This document shows, piece after piece, positions 15,524 to 20,896 of a stretch of DNA of 20,896 nucleotides (positions within the stretch are counted from its first letter, which is position 1; each line of letters begins with the position of its first letter). The translations under genes were made by a program, and so were the position numbers. The notes beneath the pieces are model-generated. The model did not search any database. It was not told where the DNA came from and saw only the letters and a program-made list of their open reading frames with translations. This DNA is from Fusobacterium sp. (GTDB taxonomy: Bacteria > Fusobacteriota > Fusobacteriia > Fusobacteriales > Fusobacteriaceae): positions 1-20,896 of the forward strand of contig DXSD01000029.1 of NCBI GenBank assembly GCA_019410665.1, read 5' to 3'.

Positions 15524-16558
15524 TTGAATATAGATAAAATAAATTTGGAAAATATAAAGGAGAGAGAGGAAGTCAAAGAGTTTTTACAAAGTTTTGAGCT
15601 CCAATATGACACCTCAGTAGACTACACTATTGTAGCTAGAGATAGTGGAAAAATAATAGCTACTGCCTCTAAAAGTAAAAATATAGTTAAGTGTTTTGCC
15701 ATTGATAATCATTATCAGGGGGAGGGTTTATCTACTCAGCTTTTAACTAACCTTATTAATAAGATGTTTGATGAGGGGTACTACCACTCTATGGTGTTTA
15801 CAAAACTTACTAATAAAGATCTGTTCAAAGGTATGGGATATAAAGAGGTGGCTCATACTGATAAAGTAATATTGATGGAGATGGGAAATAAATCTATTGG
15901 TAAAACCTTAGATAAAATAATCAAAAAATACAGTATAGACACTAATAAAAAAAGAGCTATGCTTGTTATGAACTGTAACCCTTTTACTTTAGGGCATCAA
16001 TATCTTATTGAAAAGGTTGCTAGTGAAAATGAAGAGGTTCTAATCTTTGTAGTTGAAGAGGATAGATCAGTATTTCCCTTTAAAGTTAGGTATGATTTAG
16101 TTCAAAAGGGAACCTCACATCTTCCCAATGTAAAAGTAATCCCTGGAACTGAGTATATTATATCCTCAGCTACTTTCCCTAATTACTTTTTGAGAAAGGA
16201 AGATGATTCTTTAATAGAGTACACAAAACTCGATGCTTCTGTTTGTGGAGAGCAATTTGGAAAGTTGCTAAATATAAATAGGAGATATGTAGGAGATGAA
16301 CCTTACTGTCCAGTTACTAATACATATAACAACACTTTGAAAGAGATTTTACCAAAATATGATATTGAGGTTATTATTGTTCATAGAAAAGAGATTGAAA
16401 AGAGAGCTATCAGTGCCTCTTATGTAAGAGAGCTATTAAAAGATGAGAAGTATGAGGAGATTAAAAAATTTGTTCCCTCTACTACCTATGATTTTTTAAT
16501 CAGTGAACAAGGAAAGGAGATTGGAGAGAAACTTAAAATAAGTAATTCTCCTCATTAA
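15524..16558 (+). CDS. citC: [Citrate (pro-3S)-lyase] ligase
   Basis: A 344-residue enzyme that acetylates the thiol of the citrate lyase acyl carrier prosthetic group, activating the lyase. An N-terminal GNAT-like domain (QGEGLSTQLL, 65-74) is followed by a cytidylyltransferase-like domain with MNCNPFTLGH (149-158). Further CitC signatures are VVEEDRSVFPF, PGTEYIISSATFPNYFL, YVGDEPYCPVTNTYN and RAISASYVRELL. I place the start at the TTG at 15524, eight bases after GGAGG. A GTG at 15509 would put the ribosome site inside the gene. It is followed two bases later by the citX-citG fusion. No citD, citE or citF is in the window. Confidence 0.94.
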   Translation: MNIDKINLENIKEREEVKEFLQSFELQYDTSVDYTIVARDSGKIIATASKSKNIVKCFAIDNHYQGEGLSTQLLTNLINKMFDEGYYHSMVFTKLTNKDLFKGMGYKEVAHTDKVILMEMGNKSIGKTLDKIIKKYSIDTNKKRAMLVMNCNPFTLGHQYLIEKVASENEEVLIFVVEEDRSVFPFKVRYDLVQKGTSHLPNVKVIPGTEYIISSATFPNYFLRKEDDSLIEYTKLDASVCGEQFGKLLNINRRYVGDEPYCPVTNTYNNTLKEILPKYDIEVIIVHRKEIEKRAISASYVRELLKDEKYEEIKKFVPSTTYDFLISEQGKEIGEKLKISNSPH

Positions 16559-16559
16559 T

Positions 16560-17912
16560 ATGTTTGATATAAATAAGTTTTTAGAAGATAGAGAGAATAG
16601 AGTTGAGCTACAAAATTCACTTATAGGGAGATTTAATCTCCCTCTTCTTACAGTTAGAGCAAATTACCCTGGAGAAAATAAATGGGAGTCCATTCCCATT
16701 GAGATAACTGAAGTAGTTACTAAAGAGATGGAGTTACTTTTTAACTCTTCTATTGTTCATAAAGAGGTTTTAAAAAATCTTGAAGGAAAGATATATCTTT
16801 TTTTAATTGATAAACCAGCTTATGAGATAAAGAAACTTACTATACATTTTGAAGAAAATCATATTTTAGGAAGGTGTGTAGATTTAGATGTATATGATAC
16901 CAACTACAAGGGGTTATCTCGTAGTGACTTTAATCTCCCTAAAAGAAAATGTCTTATCTGTGATGATCTAGCTTTTATCTGTGGAAGAAGTATGAAGCAT
17001 TCCCATCAAGAGATAAAAGATAGAATAGCTAGTAAATATATAGCATACCAAAATTTCTTAAAAGAGAGGGAAGAGGTTATCTCTAAACTTTCAGATCTCT
17101 CTTTAGAGGGTATGATATTTGAGGTTTCTAGTTATCCAGGATTTGGACTTGTAACTCCCCTTACCTCTGGCTCTCATAAGGATATGGATTTTTTTACTTT
17201 TTTAAATAGTTCCTTTGTACTGAAAAAAGGTTTTAAAAAAATGGCTGAAGTTATGTATTCGTACCTTCCTTTAGATATTGCTTTTAATCTCACTAGAGAG
17301 ATAGGAAAAGAGATTGAAGAGGAGATGTTTAAAGTTACTCATGGGGTAAATACTCATAAGGGTATGATTTTTCTAATGGGTATTGCTGTAGGAGCTACTG
17401 CTAGAGTTCTTTATGAGAAGAAAAATTTTATAGATATTCAAAATACAATTTGTGAAATGACTAAGGATATCTTAAAGGATTTTGAAAATATTGATTCCTC
17501 TAGGAAACTTACCCATGGAGAGAGACTTTTTCTTGAGCATGGGTTTACTGGGATAAGAGGAGAGATAAAAAATGGTCTTGATATAGTATTTAATGGTTCT
17601 TTAGAGGTTTTTTCCTCTGCCTTTGAAAAAAGTCAAAATATAAATACCAGTGCTTTGCACACTTTAATCTTTCTTATGAGTGAGGTTATGGATAGTACTA
17701 TTGTTTATCGCCATAATTTTGAAGTCTTAGAGAAAGTTAAAAAAGAGATGGGAGAAGTATTTACTAAGGGAGGAGCTTTTATTCAAGATGAGGAGTATTT
17801 TAGAAATCTTGAAAAAGAGTATATCTCTAAAAATATTAGCCCTGGAGGTAGTGCTGATTTACTTGCTGTGACTATTTATTTTTATAAGACTTTTTCTATG
17901 TTTTTTAAATAA
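16560..17912 (+). CDS. citXG: CitX-CitG fusion: citrate lyase prosthetic-group transferase and synthase
   Basis: A 450-residue bifunctional protein. Residues 1-170 are CitX-like (apo-citrate lyase phosphoribosyl-dephospho-CoA transferase): VDLDVYD, GLSRSDFNLPKRKCLICDDLAFICGR. Residues 175-450 are CitG-like (triphosphoribosyl-dephospho-CoA synthase): YPGFGLVTPLTSGSHKDMDFFTF, LTHGERLFLEHGFTGIRGE and a C-terminal PGGSADLLAVT. Together the halves make and attach the lyase prosthetic group. Fused CitXG is known in other bacteria. It begins one base after the citC stop (TAATATG) without a clear own ribosome site, so it depends on coupling to citC. Confidence 0.93.
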   Translation: MFDINKFLEDRENRVELQNSLIGRFNLPLLTVRANYPGENKWESIPIEITEVVTKEMELLFNSSIVHKEVLKNLEGKIYLFLIDKPAYEIKKLTIHFEENHILGRCVDLDVYDTNYKGLSRSDFNLPKRKCLICDDLAFICGRSMKHSHQEIKDRIASKYIAYQNFLKEREEVISKLSDLSLEGMIFEVSSYPGFGLVTPLTSGSHKDMDFFTFLNSSFVLKKGFKKMAEVMYSYLPLDIAFNLTREIGKEIEEEMFKVTHGVNTHKGMIFLMGIAVGATARVLYEKKNFIDIQNTICEMTKDILKDFENIDSSRKLTHGERLFLEHGFTGIRGEIKNGLDIVFNGSLEVFSSAFEKSQNINTSALHTLIFLMSEVMDSTIVYRHNFEVLEKVKKEMGEVFTKGGAFIQDEEYFRNLEKEYISKNISPGGSADLLAVTIYFYKTFSMFFK

Positions 17913-17941
17913 AAATTTTCTCTTTCGTAAAAGTTAACTGA

Positions 17942-18016
17942 TAAGAATAAATAGAGCAAGTCAGTGAAGGCGAATACTAAAAAACACAACTGTTTGAACG
18001 AAAGCCATTCTTAATT
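17942..18016. repeat. Interspersed mosaic repeat, copy B
   Basis: The right part, TTTGAACGAAAGCCATTCTT (17993-18012), matches 64-83 in direct orientation. The left part (17942-17990, ending CACAAC) matches 23-63 only as its reverse complement (GTTGTGTTTTTTAGT...ACTTGCTCT). The interior is therefore inverted relative to copy A. It lies in the 421-bp spacer between citXG and the toxin gene and has no coding signal. Confidence 0.5.
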
Positions 18017-18047
18017 TTAACTCTTTCAACTTCTTGTAGTCTGGAGT

Positions 18048-18105
18048 AATTCTTTAAGTTTTCTTTAGTTGATTTCTACCTGAATAGTTACGATAATACA
18101 ATCAA
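18048..18105 (+). repeat. Interspersed repeat, toxin-antitoxin-side copy
   Basis: 39 of 44 bases at 18048-18091 match the minus strand of 3268-3311. TTGATT (18069-18074) and AATCAA (18100-18105) close a stem, as in the other copy. The element ends one base before the -35 hexamer of the antitoxin promoter. Confidence 0.65.
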
Positions 18106-18106
18106 G

Positions 18107-18135
18107 TTGAAAATTTTTGATCTCTATGGTATAAT
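18107..18135 (+). promoter_or_regulatory. Promoter of the type III toxin-antitoxin operon
   Basis: TTGAAA (18107-18112), a 17-bp spacer and perfect TATAAT (18130-18135), with a TG extension (TATGGTATAAT). The expected start is near 18142, about 16 bases before the first antitoxin repeat. Confidence 0.8.
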
Positions 18136-18157
18136 GTAGTTAATAAAAGAAAGATTT

Positions 18158-18288
18158 TTAGGAAACCAAACCTAAGTTTTTAAAAATGCGGTGTGATCGG
18201 AAGTTAGGAAACCAAACCTAAGTTTTCAAAAATGCGGTGTGATCGGAAGTTAGGAAACCAAACCTAAGTTTTCAAAAATGCGGTGTGA
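18158..18288 (+). ncRNA. cptI: Type III RNA antitoxin: 2.8 tandem 46-nt repeats
   Basis: Three direct repeats with no spacers: 18158-18203, 18204-18249, and a partial 39-nt copy at 18250-18288. The first differs from the second at one base (T at 18181 for C). The unit starts TTAGGAAACCAAACCTAAG and ends GCGGTGTGATCGGAAG. Within a unit TTAGG pairs with CCTAA (8-base loop). The loop ACC can pair with the downstream GGT, a possible H-type pseudoknot like that of known type III antitoxins. The array sits between a strong promoter and a terminator just ahead of the toxin gene, which is the defining arrangement. The toxin would cut the transcript into single repeats that bind and silence it. Confidence 0.85.
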
Positions 18289-18291
18289 AAG

Positions 18292-18318
18292 AAAAAGTCC
18301 TATTAGGGACTTTTTTTT
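18292..18318 (+). terminator. Attenuating terminator between antitoxin and toxin
   Basis: AAAAAGTCC / GGACTTTTT stem with a 6-base loop (TATTAG), overlapping a run of eight Ts. It ends 15 bases before the toxin ATG. As in known type III systems, most transcripts would stop here, giving antitoxin RNA in excess over toxin mRNA. Confidence 0.88.
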
Positions 18319-18333
18319 ATAAGAGGAGGGAAA

Positions 18334-18825
18334 ATGTCTTTAGTAAATAATGGAGTTTATACTTTAAAAGATGAATTTTTTAAAATACATTATGATGAGT
18401 TTTTAAGTAAAAATAAAGGTTCTGGTAGACCCTTCTATTATGTATATAAAGATAAAAAACTTAAAGATATCTATTGGTTAATTCCTATGTCAAGTAAAGT
18501 AGAAAAAGCTATCAATAAAATAAATACTCAATATGGTGGTAATGAAGATAAGTGCCCTTTTTATGTGATAAACACTCAACAAAGAAACTCTGTTTTCCTC
18601 ATAGGGAATGCTTTTCCTATAATTGAAAAATATATTGAGGGAGAGTTTATAGAAACATTAACAAATAAACCTTTAGTTATAAAAGATAGTAAATTAATTC
18701 AAAAAATTGAAAGAAAAACAGCTAAATATATAAATTATTCTATGAGAGTATCAAAAGAAAATACTGTTAACCTAAAGAAATTACTAAATGAATTAATAGC
18801 TGAATTGAAAATGAATGAAAAATAA
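18334..18825 (+). CDS. cptN: CptN-like type III toxin endoribonuclease (ToxN superfamily)
   Basis: A 163-residue cytosolic protein matching my memory of the CptIN-family toxin pattern: G-Y-(x)4-FF near the start (GVYTLKDEFFKIHYDEFLSKNKG), GRPFYYVYKDKKLKDIYWLIPMSSKVEK (31-58), a central NSVFLIGNAFPIIEKYIEGEF, and a Lys-rich helical C-terminus (IERKTAKYINYSMRVSKENTVNLKKLL). The family cleaves mRNA and is held inactive by its own RNA repeats. Such modules can act as abortive-infection phage defence or for plasmid upkeep. GAGGAGGG lies five bases before the ATG, after the antitoxin array and terminator. Length is typical (150-170). Alternatives are weak, because the upstream repeat array is diagnostic. 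Confidence 0.85.
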   Translation: MSLVNNGVYTLKDEFFKIHYDEFLSKNKGSGRPFYYVYKDKKLKDIYWLIPMSSKVEKAINKINTQYGGNEDKCPFYVINTQQRNSVFLIGNAFPIIEKYIEGEFIETLTNKPLVIKDSKLIQKIERKTAKYINYSMRVSKENTVNLKKLLNELIAELKMNEK

Positions 18826-18843
18826 AAATTTAGTTTATTAAAT

Positions 18844-18923
18844 AGAAAAGGAGAAAACTTCTACTTCCAATCGCTAGTGCTTACGCAATGCTCATTACAG
18901 TAAAATTTTCTCCTTTTAATTTG
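18844..18923. repeat. 80-bp hairpin repeat, copy 2
   Basis: One base differs from 8466-8545 (C for T in the 5' arm). It again lies between convergent genes, 18 bp after the toxin stop. The same inverted arms flank the same 33-base loop, so it can act as a terminator for both the toxin gene and the outer-membrane protein gene. The flanking 15 bases upstream are also similar to copy 1. Confidence 0.85.
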
Positions 18924-18961
18924 GGATTATATAAAAACTCTTAACATTATTATTTCAATTA

Positions 18962-19720
18962 TTAGAAATTAAATTTATATCCAAATGATAAAGTTACTCT
19001 TGAGTAATCTAAATCTCCTGAAATTTTTTCATTTCCAACTGTTACTTCTACATCAGCTTTATTAACCTTATACATTAGCTCTACCATAAAGTTGTTATAT
19101 TCAGCTCCAGCTCCTATTCCATAATACATACCATTATCTATACTTGTATTAAAAGTTTCTGAAAGAGTCGCTGCAACTGGTGTTGTCCCATTTATTTTAC
19201 CACTAACATTATCTCTATATTTAGTATCTGTTTCATCAAAATTAAAAGAATATCCTAAATCTGCTTTGATATATGGTTTTACATTACTTTCTAAAGGTAT
19301 ATTGTATTTACCTGTTATGTAAAGAGGAATTGATTTATAACTTCCTACTTTAACTTCTTCTGATGAAACTCCATCAAAAGTTGTATCAGGACCAAATTCA
19401 GCATTAATTATATCATCATAATCACTCTCATCTACAGTATAAGGAGAAAGTTTTTTATATTTAGTATCTCCATGGTCTTGGTAAGATAGTCCAAGCCCTA
19501 ACTCAAAATTAGGTAAAACCTCTCTTGTTACCTCTACCCCAATCTCATATCCTAAAGAGTCTGCTTCATCATTTGTAACAGTTTCTCCATAATAAGATAC
19601 AGTTTCATAATCTTGCCAAACATCTACACCTGCTTTTAAATATAGATTAGTTCCTTCAAAATAATTTTCAGCCATAGCTACTGCTGATAGAGCAAATAAC
19701 CCTAATAATACTTTTTTCAT
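18962..19720 (-). CDS. Outer-membrane beta-barrel protein
   Basis: A 252-residue protein with a Sec signal peptide (MKKVLLGLFALSAVAMA, cut before ENYF). Alternating amphipathic strands fill the rest (LYLKAGVDVW, LGYEIGVEVTR, FELGLGLSYQD, SIPLYITGKYNI, PYIKADLGYSFNF, MYYGIGAGAEYNNFMVELMYKV, SRVTLSFGYKFNF). The terminal Phe is the typical BAM-recognition end. It resembles small OmpW/opacity-type barrels of about eight strands, and transport or adhesion roles cannot be separated. I chose the second ATG (19718-19720) because AAAGGAG is eight bases away. The ATG six bases upstream is only two bases from it. Confidence 0.82.
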   Translation of the reverse strand: MKKVLLGLFALSAVAMAENYFEGTNLYLKAGVDVWQDYETVSYYGETVTNDEADSLGYEIGVEVTREVLPNFELGLGLSYQDHGDTKYKKLSPYTVDESDYDDIINAEFGPDTTFDGVSSEEVKVGSYKSIPLYITGKYNIPLESNVKPYIKADLGYSFNFDETDTKYRDNVSGKINGTTPVAATLSETFNTSIDNGMYYGIGAGAEYNNFMVELMYKVNKADVEVTVGNEKISGDLDYSRVTLSFGYKFNF

Positions 19721-19800
19721 ACTCATCTCTCCTTTATATTTTATTATAAATTCGTCAACTTATGAAAAAGAGAATTTTTTCCAACAATTTTATTTACTTC

Positions 19801-19829
19801 TTGACAAAAATTCTAAAAAGTATTATTAT
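19801..19829 (+). promoter_or_regulatory. Strong promoter with no gene behind it
   Basis: TTGACA (19801-19806), a 17-bp spacer and TATTAT (19824-19829) on the plus strand. A terminator follows about 30 bases after the predicted start at 19836, so the product would be a short RNA. Confidence 0.65.
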
Positions 19830-19835
19830 CATATT

Positions 19836-19897
19836 AGAAGTTGTTATGTTTTTAGAGTATTTAAGTTCGTTCTTTCATAAAAAAACGAACTTTTTTA
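19836..19897 (+). ncRNA. Candidate small RNA of about 60 nt
   Basis: The predicted transcript starts near 19836 and ends in the T run after the hairpin AAGTTCGTT (19863-19871) / AACGAACTT (19884-19892). The 5' part is single-stranded and U/A rich. No ribosome site precedes the ATG at 19846, so coding is unlikely. The 3' end overlaps the stop region of the hydrolase gene on the other strand. The gene divergent to it encodes the outer-membrane protein, which is a common kind of sRNA neighbour or target. Entirely inferred from promoter plus terminator. Confidence 0.45.
19863..19897 (+). terminator. Intrinsic terminator, plus strand
   Basis: A 9-bp stem, AAGTTCGTT / AACGAACTT, with a 12-base loop, followed by TTTT and ATTT. 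On the minus strand the stem is not followed by a T run, so it mainly serves plus-strand transcripts. Confidence 0.65.
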
Positions 19898-20851
19898 TTT
19901 CTTTTCTATTTCAGTTACAAACTCAAATAACCTCTCTTCTAACCAATAATGTTCCCCAAACAATCTAGCATAACCTACATGTCCACCATACTTAGTTATT
20001 TCCAATGTTATCTTCTTATTTTTCTTAGCTTCTTTTATAGGATAACAACTTTCTGACATTATAGGGTCATCTTCAGCCATAAGAATAAGTGTAGGAATTT
20101 TTATATTAGGTATAGAGTGTTTAGGACTTACCTTTTCATAATAATCTAGAGCATCTCTATATCCATATTGTGGTGCTGTAAAAATATCATCAAACTCCTC
20201 TATTGTTTTACACTCTAGTATCCCATCTAAATTTATTTTTCCAGGATTCAATATATTTTTTTCAACTATTTTACTCTTTAATTTTTTCATAAAATAATCT
20301 CTATAGATTCTATTCTCTTTTTTAACAAAGGTTCTGGCACTTCCTAAAGGATCACAAGGAGCTGAAACTGCCATAGCACAATGTATATTTGTGGGAAGAG
20401 TTTTTTTACTTCCTAAATAGTTTAATACCAATCCTCCTCCTAAGCTAAACCCTGCAAGAACCACTTTTTTATAATCCTCAGTTTTTTTCAATACTTCTTC
20501 TAAGTCCTCAATCTGTCCCATATTGTAAAATTTTATTTTTTTATTTATCTCTCCACTACACCCACGATAATTCATAGCTAGTATATCCCAACCTCTTTCT
20601 GAAAAATACTTAGCCATCCCCTGAATATATTTACTTTTCGAACTTCCCTCTAATCCATGGCACAATACTATAACCTTATTATTCCCTTTTTTTATCCAAT
20701 CTATGTCTAGAAAATCCAAATCTGGAGTATTTATTCTCTCTCTTCTATATTTTACCTCAATTTTTCTAAAAATAGTTGGAAAACATGTATTAATATGTCC
20801 ATTTTTAAATATAAAACTTGGTCTATAATCCAATCTTAATCCCGTTGCCAA
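19895..20851 (-). CDS. YheT-type alpha/beta hydrolase
   Basis: A 318-residue hydrolase of the YheT/ABHD family. Features: HGLEGSS (65-71, oxyanion region), MNYRGCSG (93-100), nucleophile elbow GFSLGG with Ser136, a late AEDDP (Asp about 262) and HVGYARL with His291, giving a complete triad. The N-terminal YRPSFIFKNGHINTCFPTIFR resembles the 'HLQT' lead of the family. The substrate is unknown; lipid esters are suspected for relatives. The start is uncertain. There is no ATG, the first in-frame start is TTG at 20849-20851, and the only purine-rich site (AAGGA) is about 31 bases away, in sequence that stays open for another 13 codons. The window edge is near. Confidence 0.8.
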   Translation of the reverse strand: MATGLRLDYRPSFIFKNGHINTCFPTIFRKIEVKYRRERINTPDLDFLDIDWIKKGNNKVIVLCHGLEGSSKSKYIQGMAKYFSERGWDILAMNYRGCSGEINKKIKFYNMGQIEDLEEVLKKTEDYKKVVLAGFSLGGGLVLNYLGSKKTLPTNIHCAMAVSAPCDPLGSARTFVKKENRIYRDYFMKKLKSKIVEKNILNPGKINLDGILECKTIEEFDDIFTAPQYGYRDALDYYEKVSPKHSIPNIKIPTLILMAEDDPIMSESCYPIKEAKKNKKITLEITKYGGHVGYARLFGEHYWLEERLFEFVTEIEKK

Positions 20852-20896
20852 AAATCTATAAAAATATAGAAATTTGTTTATTTCCTTCTTCTACAA

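Noticed and set aside
17913..17936. Degenerate third copy of the hairpin repeat after citXG (AAAATTTTCTCTTT ... GTAAAAGTT)
   Set aside because: The resemblance is limited to short A/T-rich strings of the arms. The conserved loop is absent, so it cannot be separated from chance in this base composition.
18158..18288. Tandem riboswitch or CRISPR array reading of the 46-nt repeats
   Set aside because: The repeats follow one another without spacers, so it is not CRISPR. They do not match any aptamer I know, and the toxin-like downstream protein with an intervening terminator fits a type III antitoxin better.
19762..19968. 68-codon plus-strand reading frame between the outer-membrane protein and the hydrolase gene
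   Set aside because: It has no ribosome site, runs across a promoter and a terminator, and overlaps the hydrolase gene on the other strand. It looks like chance AT-rich sequence.

Overview
The window reads as chromosomal DNA from a strictly AT-rich, Gram-negative anaerobe, most likely a Fusobacterium. Evidence for an LPS-bearing diderm is KdsB (CMP-Kdo synthesis), an outer-membrane beta-barrel protein and several Sec or lipoprotein signals. An anaerobic lifestyle is suggested by HydF, the ferrous-iron Feo system and the citrate-lyase accessory enzymes. The protein families and codon use fit Fusobacterium; the species cannot be fixed from sequence alone.

Layout. Positions 1-3200 hold a ferrous-iron uptake locus on the minus strand: a FeoA-like protein behind a consensus promoter, a terminator, then FeoA, FeoB and a small Cys-rich membrane protein. 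Positions 3327-7000 hold a minus-strand operon, kdsB - SpoIID/LytB-like lipoprotein - NhaC-family antiporter. The SpoIID-type domain appears circularly permuted. Positions 7085-8442 hold a divergent pair, a histidine phosphatase and an EI24/CysZ-like membrane protein. Positions 8564-9062 hold a DUF4160/DUF2442 pair. Positions 9086-11369 hold hydF with a coupled exported protein, preceded by recR. Positions 11502-14677 form an accD - accA - pfkA - coiled-coil operon. Positions 14876-17912 carry an LPP20-like lipoprotein, citC and a citX-citG fusion.

Positions about 18100-18825 are the highlight: a type III toxin-antitoxin module of the CptIN/ToxIN kind. It has a promoter, 2.8 tandem 46-nt RNA antitoxin repeats, an intrinsic terminator, and then a CptN-like endoribonuclease gene. 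The window ends with an outer-membrane protein, a candidate short RNA with its own promoter and terminator, and a YheT-type hydrolase.

Several interspersed repeats tie the window together. An 80-bp hairpin element, 79/80 identical, occurs at two convergent gene junctions (8466-8545 and 18844-18923). A degenerate element of about 60 bp lies just upstream of the toxin-antitoxin promoter and again next to the feo promoter. A mosaic repeat at 1-89 reappears partly inverted at 17942-18016. The toxin-antitoxin module is therefore bracketed by repeat DNA, which fits acquisition or local rearrangement.
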